Positions 18,494-27,338 are shown, numbered from the stretch's first letter. The stretch: 64,000 nucleotides of DNA from Crenobacter intestini (GCF_004919095.1 NZ_STGJ01000008.1:33964-97963), one strand, 5' to 3'. Translations and numbers: made by a program. Notes: generated by a model not told the origin, from the letters alone.

Positions 18494-18527
18494 CTAATGT
18501 TAATAATATTAGACGAGGGTAAGTCAA
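18494..18527 (-). promoter_or_regulatory. puuR promoter with overlapping operator-like inverted repeat
   Basis: The minus strand carries TTGACT (18522-18527) and TATTAA (18500-18505) with a 16-bp spacer. The -10 is embedded in an inverted repeat CTAAT-N9-ATTAG (18494-18512). Such overlap is expected for a repressor that blocks its own promoter; binding by PuuR is inference. The remaining gap up to ald (18528-18688) includes a second inverted repeat and no gene. Confidence 0.5.
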
Positions 18528-18557
18528 CCGGAATGTGCTTCCGGTGGGCGCTGTTGC

Positions 18558-18572
18558 AATGCAAAACGCATT
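18558..18572. promoter_or_regulatory. Inverted repeat in the puuR-ald intergenic region
   Basis: AATGC-AAAAC-GCATT is flanked by two direct GTTGCAA copies (18553-18559 and 18576-18582). It lies in the divergent control region upstream of ald and may be a second regulator site. I found no convincing sigma-70 promoter for ald. Confidence 0.3.
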
Positions 18573-18688
18573 CACGTTGCAAATTGGCTATTTTGCAGCC
18601 AGTATCTGCTCAGCGGTTGTCGGACAGCTTGGTGATTTTTTTAAACGAGCCAGGCCGGGTCGACCCGTAATTATGACAGGAGGCAGAG

Positions 18689-19813
18689 ATGTTGATCGGT
18701 GTTCCGAAAGAGATCAAGGTTCACGAGTACCGCGTCGGCCTGACGCCGTCCGGCGTGCGCGAGCTGGTCGCGGCCGGCCACTCGGTGCTGGTGCAGTCGC
18801 AGGCGGGCCTCGGGGTCGGTTTTACCGACGAGCACTACCTGCAGGCGGGGGCCAGCATCGCGGCGAACGCGGCCGAGGTGTTCGAGCGCGCGCAGATGAT
18901 CTGCAAGGTCAAGGAGCCACAGCCGGTCGAATGCCGGATGTTGCGGCCGGGCCAGGTCCTGTTCACCTATCTGCATCTTGCCCCGGACCCGGACCAGACC
19001 CGGCTGCTGGTCGACTCGGGCGCGATTGCGATCGCCTACGAGACGGTCACCGACGACAAGGGCGGCCTGCCGTTGCTCGCGCCGATGTCCGAGGTGGCCG
19101 GCCGCATGGCGATCCAGGCCGGCGCGCACGCGCTGGAGAAGGCGCAGGGCGGGCGCGGCGTGCTGCTGGGCGGCGTGCCTGGCGTTTCGCCTGCGCGCGT
19201 GGTCGTGCTCGGCGGCGGCGTGGTCGGCCTGAACGCTGCGCGCATGGCGATGGGGGTGGGCGCCGACGTGACCATTCTCGACAAGTCGCTGCCGCGCCTG
19301 AAGGAAATCGACATGCTGTTCGAGGGCCGCATCAAGACCCTGATGTCGAACACCGCCAATATCGAGGAGATGGTGCGGGACGCCGACATGGTGATCGGCG
19401 CCGTGCTGATCCCGGGTGCGGCCGCGCCCAAGCTGGTCACCCGCAAGATGCTGGGCCGCATGAAGCCCGGCGCGGTGCTGGTCGACGTCGCGATCGACCA
19501 GGGCGGCTGTTTCGAGACCAGCCGTCCGACTACCCATCAGGAACCGACCTACGTGGTCGACGGCATCGTCCACTACTGCGTCGCCAACATGCCCGGCGGC
19601 GTCGCGCGCACCTCGACCATGGCGCTGACCAACGCGACGCTGCCGTTTGCGCTGGAGCTGGCCAACAAGGGCTGGGCACGCGCCTTGCTTGAGAATCCGC
19701 ACCTGATGAACGGCCTGAACGTCTGCGCGGGCAAGGTCACCTACGCGGCGGTCGCCAGCGCCCTGGGCTACCCGTACGCCGACCCGGTCGCGACGGTGAA
19801 GGCCGCCGCATAA
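18689..19813 (+). CDS. ald: Alanine dehydrogenase
   Basis: NAD-dependent L-alanine dehydrogenase interconverting alanine with pyruvate plus ammonia. It has 374 residues, the usual length. The N-terminus [20 protein letters not shown] is typical, with the catalytic Lys/His regions and the NAD motif [14 protein letters not shown] near 170-183. It starts behind GGAGGCAGAG and heads a plus-strand cluster with puuD, puuA and spuC. In this setting it may return alanine, made when the SpuC-type transaminase uses pyruvate, to pyruvate. That role is inferred from the neighbourhood. Confidence 0.93.
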   Translation: MLIGVPKEIKVHEYRVGLTPSGVRELVAAGHSVLVQSQAGLGVGFTDEHYLQAGASIAANAAEVFERAQMICKVKEPQPVECRMLRPGQVLFTYLHLAPDPDQTRLLVDSGAIAIAYETVTDDKGGLPLLAPMSEVAGRMAIQAGAHALEKAQGGRGVLLGGVPGVSPARVVVLGGGVVGLNAARMAMGVGADVTILDKSLPRLKEIDMLFEGRIKTLMSNTANIEEMVRDADMVIGAVLIPGAAAPKLVTRKMLGRMKPGAVLVDVAIDQGGCFETSRPTTHQEPTYVVDGIVHYCVANMPGGVARTSTMALTNATLPFALELANKGWARALLENPHLMNGLNVCAGKVTYAAVASALGYPYADPVATVKAAA

Positions 19814-19841
19814 GCGTCGCCACATCCACTTTGAGGACACC

Positions 19842-20600
19842 ATGCAGCAAAAACCCCTGATCGGCATCCCCTGCGACGTCAAGCAGATCGGCCACTTCCC
19901 GTTCCACGCCGTCGGCGACAAGTACGTCGCCGCCGCGGCGGGCGCGGCCGGCGGCGTGCCGCTGTTGTTGCCGTCGCTCGGGGACGCCGAACTGATCGCC
20001 GCGTCGCTGGAACTGGTCGATGGCGTGCTGTTGCCGGGCTCGCCGTCCAACATCGAACCGCACCACTACCGGGCGGGCCCGAGCCGCGAGGGCACCCTGC
20101 ACGACGTGCGCCGCGACGCGACCACGCTGCCGCTCGCGCGCCTCGCGATCGAGCGGGGCGTGCCGCTGTTGGGCATCTGCCGCGGCTTCCAGGAGATCAA
20201 CGTGGTGATGGGCGGCACCCTGCATCAGCATGTGCAGGAGGAGCCGGGCATGCTCGACCACCGCGAGCCCGACACCGACGACCTGGACCTGATGTACGGC
20301 GAAGCGCACGACATCCGCCTGTTGCCGGGCAGCTGGATCGCCGGCTGGGCGGGGGGCGAGCGCGCCCGCGTCAACTCGATCCACCAGCAGGGCATCCGCA
20401 CGCTGGGCGAGGGGCTCATCGCCGAGGCCGTCGCCGACGACGGCCTGATCGAGGCATACCGGGTCGAGGCCGCGCGGGCCTTTGCCTACGCGGTGCAGTG
20501 GCACCCGGAGTGGAAATACTGGGAGAACCCGCTCTCCTGCAAGATTTTTGAGGCTTTCGGCGAGGCTTGCCGACAGCGCCGTCAGCGACGCAAGGAATAA
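19842..20600 (+). CDS. puuD: Gamma-glutamyl-gamma-aminobutyrate hydrolase
   Basis: A class I glutamine-amidotransferase-like hydrolase that releases GABA and glutamate from gamma-glutamyl-GABA. It has 252 residues (E. coli PuuD 254). The catalytic triad is visible: Cys113 in GICRGFQE, His221 and Glu223 in VQWHPEW. The oxyanion segment LLPGSPSNIEPHHY lies near 64-76. It lies 28 nt after ald and 53 nt before puuA, giving the same D-A-transaminase order as spuA-spuB-spuC of Pseudomonas. Confidence 0.92.
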   Translation: MQQKPLIGIPCDVKQIGHFPFHAVGDKYVAAAAGAAGGVPLLLPSLGDAELIAASLELVDGVLLPGSPSNIEPHHYRAGPSREGTLHDVRRDATTLPLARLAIERGVPLLGICRGFQEINVVMGGTLHQHVQEEPGMLDHREPDTDDLDLMYGEAHDIRLLPGSWIAGWAGGERARVNSIHQQGIRTLGEGLIAEAVADDGLIEAYRVEAARAFAYAVQWHPEWKYWENPLSCKIFEAFGEACRQRRQRRKE

Positions 20601-20653
20601 GTCGCGACTCGGCTCCTGGCCGGAGGATAACCGGCAAAACCAAGGAAACCATC

Positions 20654-21988
20654 ATGCATCAAGAGAACCTGGACTGGCTGCGCGAGCACCGGATCACCGA
20701 AATGGAGTGCATCGTTCCGGACATGACCGGCGTTGCACGCGGCAAGATCGTCCCCAAGGACAAGTTCATCAGCGAGACGGAAATGCGCCTGCCCGAGGCG
20801 GTGCTGATCCAGACGGTGACCGGCGACTGGCCCGACGACAGCCTGCTTGACCTGACCGATCCGGACATGGTGCTGCGGCCCGACCCGAGCACGCTGCGCC
20901 GCGTGCCGTGGGCGAGCGATCCGACGGCCCAGTTGATCTACGACTGCTTCCGCGCCGACGGCCGGCCTGTTGAAGTCGCCCCGCGCAACGTGCTCAAGCG
21001 CGTGCTGTCGCTCTACGAGGCAGAGGGCTGGGCACCGGTGGTCGCGCCGGAGATGGAGTTCTACCTGATGTCGCCGAACCCGGACCCGGACATCCCGCTG
21101 GCGCCGCCGATCGGCCGTACCGGCCGCGCCGAGTTTGGCCGCCGCTCGTACGCGATCGACGCGGTCAACGAGTTCGACCCGCTGTTCGAGGACATCTACG
21201 ACTACTGCCACGCGCAGAACCTCGAAGTCGACACGCTGATCCACGAGGTCGGCACCGCGCAGATGGAGATCAACTTCCTGCACGGCGACGCGCTGTCGCT
21301 GGCCGACCAGGTCTTCCTGTTCAAGCGCACCGTGCGCGAGGCGGCGTTCCGCCACAATATGTACGCGACCTTCATGGCCAAGCCGATGGAGAACGAGCCG
21401 GGTAGCGCGATGCATATCCACCAGAGCCTGGCCGACCGCGAGACTGGCAAGAACCTGTTCAGCCGACCGGATGGCGAGCCGTCCGAGCTGTTCTTCAACT
21501 TCATCGGCGGCCTGCAGCACTACCTGCCGGAAGTGATGCCGCTCTTTGCGCCGTACGTGAACTCCTTCCGCCGCCTGAGCCGCTATACGGCCGCGCCGAC
21601 CAACGTAGAGTGGGGCTACGACAACCGCACCGTCGGCCTGCGCGTGCCGCATTCGAGCCCGGCCGGGCGCCGGGTGGAAAACCGGGTGCCGGGGGTCGAC
21701 GTCAACCCGTATATCGCGATGGCCGCGACGCTGGCCTGCGGCTACCTCGGCATCAAGGAAGGCCTGAAGCCGCGCGACCCGTGCCAGATCGACGCGTACA
21801 CCTTGCCCTACCAGTTCCCGCACTCGACAGAAGAGTCGCTGCAGCGCCTTTCCCGCTGCGAGGCGATCGCCGAGGTGCTGGGCAAGCAGTTCCTCAAGAT
21901 GTACGTGGCGGTGAAGGAGAAGGAATTCTCCGAATACTTCCGCGTGATCAGCCCGTGGGAGCGCAAGTTCCTGCTGTTGCACGTGTAA
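20654..21988 (+). CDS. puuA: Gamma-glutamylputrescine synthetase (glutamine synthetase family)
   Basis: ATP-dependent ligase joining glutamate to putrescine (or another polyamine), the entry step of the glutamylated polyamine pathway. From ATG 20654 it has 444 residues. Glutamine-synthetase fold motifs are present: EMEFYL, the metal-binding QMEINF, AMHIHQSL, and VEWGYDNRTVGLRVPHS. It lacks the adenylylation-site signature of GlnA. An in-frame extension upstream to 20567 lacks family resemblance, and CAAGGAAACC supports 20654. spuC follows after 57 nt. A related glutamylation substrate is possible. Confidence 0.9.
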   Translation: MHQENLDWLREHRITEMECIVPDMTGVARGKIVPKDKFISETEMRLPEAVLIQTVTGDWPDDSLLDLTDPDMVLRPDPSTLRRVPWASDPTAQLIYDCFRADGRPVEVAPRNVLKRVLSLYEAEGWAPVVAPEMEFYLMSPNPDPDIPLAPPIGRTGRAEFGRRSYAIDAVNEFDPLFEDIYDYCHAQNLEVDTLIHEVGTAQMEINFLHGDALSLADQVFLFKRTVREAAFRHNMYATFMAKPMENEPGSAMHIHQSLADRETGKNLFSRPDGEPSELFFNFIGGLQHYLPEVMPLFAPYVNSFRRLSRYTAAPTNVEWGYDNRTVGLRVPHSSPAGRRVENRVPGVDVNPYIAMAATLACGYLGIKEGLKPRDPCQIDAYTLPYQFPHSTEESLQRLSRCEAIAEVLGKQFLKMYVAVKEKEFSEYFRVISPWERKFLLLHV

Positions 21989-22045
21989 GCCGGCCGGCCT
22001 GTCGCTTGGGGGCGGCAGGCGCCTGAACGACAAGATGGAGAGACC

Positions 22046-23422
22046 ATGAAGCAGAATACCGAAGCCTGGCGCGCGCTCGACGCCGCGCATCACCTGCATC
22101 CGTTTTCCGACACCAAGGGCCTGAACGCGCAGGGCGCGCGGGTGATCACCCGCGCCGAAGGCATCTACCTGTGGGATTCCGAGGGCAACCAGATCATCGA
22201 CGGCATGGCCGGTCTGTGGTGCGTGAACATCGGCTACGGACGCAAGGACCTCGCCGAGGTGGCCAAGCGGCAGATGGAAGAGCTCGCCTACTACAACACC
22301 TTCTTCAAGACGACCAACCCGCAAGTGGCCGAACTCTCGAAGCTGCTCGCCGAGGTGGCGCCGGACGGCTTCGAGCACGTGTTCTACACCAACTCGGGTT
22401 CCGAGTCGGTCGACACCATGATCCGCATGGTCCGACACTACTGGTCGTCGGTCGGCAAGCCCGAGAAGAAGGTGCTGATCGGCCGCTGGAACGGCTACCA
22501 CGGCTCGACCATCGGCGGCGCGTCGATGGGCGGCATGACCTATATGCACGAACAGGGTGACCTGCCGATCCCGGGCATCGTCCACGTCGAGCAGCCGTGG
22601 TACTACAAGCACGGCAAGGATATGACGCCGGAAGAGTTCGGCCTTGCCGCCGCGCGCTGGATCGAGGACAAGATCCTCGAAGTCGGTGCCGACAAGGTCG
22701 CCGCTTTCGTCGGCGAGCCGATCCAGGGTGCCGGCGGCGTGATCATCCCGCCTGCGACCTACTGGCCGGAAGTCGAGCGCATCTGCCGCAAGCATGACAT
22801 CCTGATGGTGTGCGACGAGGTGATCTGCGGCTTCGGCCGTACCGGCCAGTGGTTCGGGCATGAGCTGTACGGCGTGAAGCCCGACCTCTTCACCACCGCC
22901 AAGGGCTTGTCGTCGGGCTACCTGCCGATCGGCGCGGTGTTTGTCGGCGAGCGCGTCGCCCAAGGGTTGATCGAGCACGGCGGCGACTTCAACCACGGCT
23001 TCACCTACTCGGGCCACCCGGTGTGCTGCGCGGTGGCGCGTGCCAACGTCACTGCCCTGCGTGACGAAGGCATTGTCGCGCGCGTGCGCGAAGAGACCGG
23101 TCCCTATATGCAGGCGAAGTGGCGCGAGACCTTCGGCCAGTTCGAGCATATCGACGACGTGCGCGGCGTCGGCCTGATCCAGGCGTTCACCCTGGTCAAG
23201 GACAAGCAAAAGCGCGCGCTGTTCGACAACTGGGGCACCATGGGCCTTGCCTGCCGCGACATCTTCTTCCGCGAAAACCTGATCATGCGCGCGTGCGGCG
23301 ACCATATCGTCGCGGCGCCGCCGCTGGTGATCAGCAAGCCGGAAATCGACGAGATGCTCGGCCGTGCCGCGCGTTGCGTCGAGGAATTCGAACGTGTGGT
23401 GGTGCGCGGCCAGCCAGGCTGA
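22046..23422 (+). CDS. spuC: Class III polyamine:pyruvate aminotransferase (SpuC-like)
   Basis: A PLP-dependent class III transaminase of 458 residues. The N-terminus HHLHPFSDTKGLNAQG and GMAGLWCVNIGYGR are typical of the putrescine/beta-alanine:pyruvate group. The PLP-binding Lys lies in TTAKGLSSGYLPIGAV, with the DE pair upstream in MVCDEVICGFGRTG. In Pseudomonas, SpuC moves the amino group of putrescine (or its glutamyl form) to pyruvate. No PuuB-type oxidase is encoded nearby, so this enzyme probably makes the aldehyde that PuuC then oxidises. GGAGAG lies upstream, and a terminator follows the gene. Confidence 0.88.
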   Translation: MKQNTEAWRALDAAHHLHPFSDTKGLNAQGARVITRAEGIYLWDSEGNQIIDGMAGLWCVNIGYGRKDLAEVAKRQMEELAYYNTFFKTTNPQVAELSKLLAEVAPDGFEHVFYTNSGSESVDTMIRMVRHYWSSVGKPEKKVLIGRWNGYHGSTIGGASMGGMTYMHEQGDLPIPGIVHVEQPWYYKHGKDMTPEEFGLAAARWIEDKILEVGADKVAAFVGEPIQGAGGVIIPPATYWPEVERICRKHDILMVCDEVICGFGRTGQWFGHELYGVKPDLFTTAKGLSSGYLPIGAVFVGERVAQGLIEHGGDFNHGFTYSGHPVCCAVARANVTALRDEGIVARVREETGPYMQAKWRETFGQFEHIDDVRGVGLIQAFTLVKDKQKRALFDNWGTMGLACRDIFFRENLIMRACGDHIVAAPPLVISKPEIDEMLGRAARCVEEFERVVVRGQPG

Positions 23423-23446
23423 ACGCCTGGCCGAAGCCGACCTTGA

Positions 23447-23472
23447 AGGGGCGCGCAAGCGCCTCTTTTTTT
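23447..23472 (+). terminator. Rho-independent terminator of the ald-puuDA-spuC cluster
   Basis: The stem AGGGGCGC/GCGCCTCT (one G-T pair) with a GCAA loop is followed by seven T (23466-23472). It also abuts the convergent TetR gene, whose stop is at 23480. Confidence 0.88.
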
Positions 23473-23479
23473 GTGCCTG

Positions 23480-24088
23480 CTAGATCGTCGGGCAGGGAGT
23501 GCCCGCTATGCGGGCAATTTCCGATTGCAGGACGCGGCGTGCCCACTCGGTGCGCTCGCTGGACGGCGAGTGGGTGAAGAGCAGGCAGTTGGTCACGGCC
23601 ATCCCGACATACTGGGTGATCAGCGAGAGCACGACCGGGATGAATTCGCGGTGGCTGGCGTACTCCGGGAAGTGGGCGCCGAGCAGGGCGACGAAGCGGT
23701 CCCGGTAGTGCAGCGCTTCCTCATGCAGCAGCCGGTGCAGTTCAGGCTGGGTGCGCGCGGCGACCGCCAGCTCGATGGCGACCAGGTGGCAACGGCCGGC
23801 TGCAGTGCTTTCGGCCAGTTGCCACAAGCGGTGCGCGGCGTCGGCCTGTCCCCGGCTCGCGTGCAGCGAAGCGTCGCAGTGCTCGAGGATGCGTTCGAGC
23901 GCGCGGGAAAAGGCGCTGTGCAGCACTTCGTTCTTGGTTTCGAAGTGCCTGAACAGCGCGCCCTGGGTGAGTCCGGTGCCCTCGCAGATCTGCTGGGTGG
24001 TCGTCCCCTTGTGGCCATGGCGGTAGACGCTGTTGAGTGCGGCGTCGACAAGCTTGTCGCGGGTGATTTGTGAGCGGGCGTGCTGCAA
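23480..24088 (-). CDS. TetR-family transcriptional regulator
   Basis: A 202-residue regulator. The N-terminal domain (about 7-55) reads as a TetR helix-turn-helix: ITRDKLVDAALNSVYRHGHKG, then TTQQICEGTGLTQGALFRHF. The C-terminal ligand domain is unassigned. It converges with spuC and is transcribed away from the rpoS-like gene. A perfect palindrome about 40 bp upstream of its start is a plausible autoregulatory operator. The ligand and targets are unknown; polyamine genes to its right are possible targets but this is only proximity. Confidence 0.85.
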   Translation of the reverse strand: MQHARSQITRDKLVDAALNSVYRHGHKGTTTQQICEGTGLTQGALFRHFETKNEVLHSAFSRALERILEHCDASLHASRGQADAAHRLWQLAESTAAGRCHLVAIELAVAARTQPELHRLLHEEALHYRDRFVALLGAHFPEYASHREFIPVVLSLITQYVGMAVTNCLLFTHSPSSERTEWARRVLQSEIARIAGTPCPTI

Positions 24089-24442
24089 TCTGTATCTGTC
24101 CTAAAAGAGGTCAAATCAATAATCAGGATAAATTATTCAATTTATAGATGTAGCCCGGTGTGTTTGCCAGTCGATTTGCCGGAAGGTGGCGCACGTCGTG
24201 CTAGTGCCTGCTACCAACGCATTGCCGCCCGATGAGGGTTGTGGCGGCCGGCGTGGCAATAAACTGTCCGCGCTGCCGGTAAACTGCATTGGAATGCCAT
24301 AAAAATCGAATGTTCGCCCATTCCGGAGTTGTCTGTCCGGCTGTGCTGCGAGCTGTTCGCGATAGCGTTTGGTATTGCCTGAGGTGCCCGTTAGCATGAT
24401 GAACACACTCAGTAGTGAGTTATGTTATCGGGAGGTCAGGAT
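24089..24442. other. AT-richer intergenic region between the tetR-type gene and rpoS
   Basis: These 354 nt hold no convincing gene. They contain a palindrome near the tetR-type gene (24128-24145), a direct repeat of TAAACTG (around 24261 and 24281) and a short inverted repeat ACTCA-GTAG-TGAGT (24407-24420) just before the rpoS ribosome binding site. A minus-strand open frame at 24137-24406 has no recognisable family or codon bias. There is no nlpD upstream of rpoS, unlike enterics. Confidence 0.5.
24128..24145. promoter_or_regulatory. Candidate TetR-type operator
   Basis: ATAAATT-ATTC-AATTTAT is a perfect 7-4-7 palindrome about 40 bp upstream of the TetR-family start codon, in an AT-rich patch. 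Size and position fit a TetR-family operator. Assignment is by position only. Confidence 0.5.
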
Positions 24443-25396
24443 ATGGTGTTTCGTGCAGATTGGGTAATGTTGGAGGGCGCCGATCACCCAGAGGCGGAAG
24501 CCGAGGCGGTGGCCGATGAGCCGGACGGCCTGCCGCTGGCGGAGGCGGGCGAAGACTGGCGCAGCGGGGCGGCTGACCTCGCGCAGGTCTATCTGAACTA
24601 GGTCGGCCGCAAGCCGCTGCTCACGCAGGCGGAGGAGCAGCATCTGGCTCGCTTGGCGAGAGATGGCGACGACGATGCACGCCGGCAGATGATAGAGCGC
24701 AACCTCAGGCTGGTCGTCTCGGTCGTCAAGCGCTACCAGGGGCGCGGGGTCGACTTCCTGGACCTGATCGAGGAAGGCAACCTCGGCTTGATGCACGCAC
24801 TGGAGAAATTTGATCCCGACCTGGGCTACCGCTTTTCGACCTACGCGGTGTGGTGGATCCGCCAGAACGTCGAGCGCGCCTTGCTCAACCAGTCGCGTAC
24901 CGTGCGCCTGCCGGTGCACGTGGGCAAGCAGCTCGCGCGGCTGTTGCGTGCCGCGCGCGAGCACGAGCGCTGCCATGCCCGCGAAGCCAGCGTACCCGAG
25001 CTTGCGCGTGCACTGTCGCTGGACGAGGCGGAGGTGGCCGGCTTGCTGGCCCTGCAAAAAGGTTGCGTATCGTTCGAGACGGCGATCGCGGGCCAGTCCG
25101 AGCTGACCCTGACCGACGTGCTGCCCGATCCGCACGCACGCGGGCCGGAAGGCCTCCTCGGCGCGAGGCAGCTCGACGAAGGGATGGGGCGCTGGCTGTC
25201 GGCACTCTCTCCCAGGCACCGCGCGATCATCGAGTTGCGCTACGGGCTGGGCGACGAGGCGCCGCTGACCCTCGAGGCGGTCGGCGCGCGGCTGGGCATC
25301 AGCCGCGAGCGGGTCCGCCAGTCGCAGATCGAGGCGCTGGAAGCCTTGCGCCGCCAGTTGCGGCGCGAGGGTATGGACGCCAGCCTGCTTCTCTGA
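24443..25396 (+). pseudogene. rpoS: RpoS-like sigma factor interrupted by an in-frame amber codon
   Basis: From ATG 24443 (GGGAGG at 24430-24435) the frame reads 52 codons, meets TAG at 24599-24601, then continues in frame for 264 codons. The stop falls in region 1.2 (DLAQVYLN, stop, VGRKPLLTQAEE), where relatives have Glu, so a GAG-to-TAG change is likely. Downstream, regions 2.1-2.4 (RLVVSVVKRYQGRGVDFLDLI, then FSTYAVWWIRQNVERALL), region 3 and region 4.2 (LEAVGARLGISRERVRQ) are all intact. RpoS directs stationary-phase and stress transcription. GGAGGAG at 24631-24637 lies 6 nt before an in-frame CTG (24644), and a TTG occurs at 24653, so a protein lacking region 1 might be re-initiated. 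Suppression or a base-call error are alternatives. Confidence 0.85.
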
Positions 25397-25426
25397 AACC
25401 GCCGCTCACCGTCAGGCGGGCTGCGC

Positions 25427-25456
25427 TTGGGCTTGCAGACCTGCCTGTAATATACT
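25427..25456 (+). promoter_or_regulatory. Candidate motAB promoter
   Basis: TATACT (25451-25456, one mismatch to the -10 consensus) has a poor -35 (TTGGGC, 25427-25432) 18 bp upstream, in the 157-nt gap before motA. I did not find a good sigma-28 box here. The match is weak. Confidence 0.3.
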
Positions 25457-25553
25457 AGCGGCGCTTTTACGGCCGCAGGTGTCGCCACGCGCGTGACGCC
25501 AGAGCCCCGCCACAGGGGACATTGCAGGCCGGATTTTCATTTTGGGGGTCTGC

Positions 25554-26414
25554 ATGTTCATTCCAATCGGCTACGTGGTCATCTTCGCGGCGTGTCTGGG
25601 CGGCTTCGCGCTGGCGGGGGGGCACCTGGCGTCGTTGTTCCAGCCGGTGGAGCTCCTGATCATCGGCGGTGCGGCCGTCGGTGCCTTCATCGCCGCCAAC
25701 GGCGGTGCGCCGCTGAAGGCGACCGGCAAGGCGTTGCCCAAGGTATTCAAGGCGTCGCCGTACAGCAAGGCGTTCTACATGGACCTGTTCGCGCTGCTTT
25801 ACGAAGTGCTCGCCAAGGTGCGCAAGGAAGGCCTGATGTCGGTCGAGGCCGACGTCGACGCGCCCGAGTCCAGCCCGCTGTTTTCCAAATACCCGGCCAT
25901 CCTGGCCGACCACCATGTGGTCGAATTCATCACCGACTACCTGCGCCTAATGGTCGGCGGCAGCCTCAACGCCTTCGAGATCGAGAACCTGATGGACGTC
26001 GAGCTGGAGACGCACCACCACGAGGGCGAGGTGCCGGTCAACGCGGTGAAGAGCCTGGCCGACAGCTTGCCGGCCTTCGGTATCGTCGCCTGCGTGATGG
26101 GCGTGGTGCACACCATGGAGTCGGTCGGCCTGCCGCCGGCGGAACTGGGCAAGCTGATCGGCGCCGCGCTGGTCGGTACCTTCCTCGGCATCCTGCTAGC
26201 CTACGGCTTCGTCGCGCCGGTGGCCACCGCGCTCGAGCACAAGCTTTCCGACCAGACCCGCGTGCTGCAGACGGTCAAGGTCACGCTTCTGGCCAGCCTC
26301 AACGGTTACGCGCCGCAAGTCGCGGTCGAGTTCGGTCGCAAGGCGCTGGCCGGCCATGACCGCCCGTCGTTCCGCGAGCTCGAAGAGCACGTCAAGCAGG
26401 CCAAGGCCAAGTAA
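25554..26414 (+). CDS. motA: Flagellar motor stator protein MotA
   Basis: Proton-channel stator subunit with four membrane helices and a large cytoplasmic loop. From ATG 25554 it has 286 residues (E. coli 295). The N-terminus has the FIPIGYVVIFAACLGGFALAGGH helix. The loop carries basic/acidic residues that contact FliG. The third and fourth helices contain SLADSLPAFGIVACVMGVVHTM and ALVGTFLGILLAYGFVAP with the conserved prolines. GGGGG at 25544-25548 serves as the ribosome binding site. motB follows after 12 nt; no other flagellar gene is in the window. Confidence 0.95.
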   Translation: MFIPIGYVVIFAACLGGFALAGGHLASLFQPVELLIIGGAAVGAFIAANGGAPLKATGKALPKVFKASPYSKAFYMDLFALLYEVLAKVRKEGLMSVEADVDAPESSPLFSKYPAILADHHVVEFITDYLRLMVGGSLNAFEIENLMDVELETHHHEGEVPVNAVKSLADSLPAFGIVACVMGVVHTMESVGLPPAELGKLIGAALVGTFLGILLAYGFVAPVATALEHKLSDQTRVLQTVKVTLLASLNGYAPQVAVEFGRKALAGHDRPSFRELEEHVKQAKAK

Positions 26415-26426
26415 GGAGCGCCGACG

Positions 26427-27332
26427 ATGGCAGACGAGTCGCAGCGCCCCATTATCGTCAAGCGGGTCAAGAAGGGTGGCCACGGCCACCACGGCGGCGC
26501 CTGGAAGATCGCCTACGCCGACTTCGTGACCGCGATGATGGCGTTTTTCCTGTTGATGTGGCTGTTGGGTTCGGTTTCGCAGGGAACCTTGCAGGGCATC
26601 TCCGAGTACTTCAAGACACCGCTGAAGGTCGCCTTGTCGGGCGGGCAGGGCGCGGGTGACGCGACCGCAGTCATCAAGGGTGGCGGCACCGACCTCACGC
26701 GCCAGGCAGGCCAGGTCAAGCGTTCCAACCGCTCGCCCGAGGATGTCGCGGCCGAGAAGAAACGGCTGAAGGCGCTGCACGACAAGATCAGCGCGGACTT
26801 GCGCACCAGCAACGTGCTGAAGTTCTACAAGGACCAGCTCAGGCTGGAGATGACGCCGGACGGGCTGAAGATCCAGCTGCTCGACGAGAAGAACCGGCCG
26901 ATGTTCGCCTCGGGTAGCGCAGCCTTGCTGCCGCACACCCGCGAGATCCTGCGCGAGCTGGGCTACGAGCTGAATGCAGTGCCCAATCTCCTGAGCGTGT
27001 CCGGCCACACCGACGCCGCACCGTTTTCGGGCGGGCAGCAAGGCTACAGCAACTGGGAATTGTCGGCCGACCGTGCCAACGCCGCGCGCCGCGAGCTGAT
27101 CCTGGGGTCGATGGACCCGTCCAAGATCCTGCGCGTGGTCGGCCTGGCCAGCGCCAACCCCCTGAACCGGCAGAATCACTTCAGCCCCGAAAACCGTCGC
27201 ATCGAGATCGTGATCCTCAACCGGGACGCGGTCGACCGCATCCGCTCGGACGGCGCGAGCGCCGAGACCGCCGTGCCCGAGGCCATGCCTGCGCCGGCAG
27301 GTGAGGGCATGCAGGCGGGCGGCGCAGGCTAA
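26427..27332 (+). CDS. motB: Flagellar motor stator protein MotB
   Basis: The peptidoglycan-anchored half of the stator. It has 301 residues. After a basic, His-rich start (KRVKKGGHGHHGGAWKIAYADF) comes one membrane helix with the essential proton-binding Asp32. A plug/linker follows, then a periplasmic OmpA-like domain with LLSVSGHTDAAPF and NWELSADRANAARREL, which binds peptidoglycan. It starts at ATG 26427 behind AAGGAGCG. The next gene begins 6 nt after the stop, so the operon continues. Confidence 0.95.
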   Translation: MADESQRPIIVKRVKKGGHGHHGGAWKIAYADFVTAMMAFFLLMWLLGSVSQGTLQGISEYFKTPLKVALSGGQGAGDATAVIKGGGTDLTRQAGQVKRSNRSPEDVAAEKKRLKALHDKISADLRTSNVLKFYKDQLRLEMTPDGLKIQLLDEKNRPMFASGSAALLPHTREILRELGYELNAVPNLLSVSGHTDAAPFSGGQQGYSNWELSADRANAARRELILGSMDPSKILRVVGLASANPLNRQNHFSPENRRIEIVILNRDAVDRIRSDGASAETAVPEAMPAPAGEGMQAGGAG

Positions 27333-27338
27333 GCGGCC

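Noticed and set aside
20582-23458. A ~960-codon open frame antisense to puuA and spuC
   Set aside because: It is the shadow of two high-GC genes with strong third-position bias; its product is low-complexity (His/Arg/Asp/Gly-rich) with no family motif.
24137-24406. An 89-codon minus-strand frame between the TetR gene and rpoS
   Set aside because: No ribosome site, no recognisable family, and codon use unlike neighbouring genes; more likely regulatory DNA.
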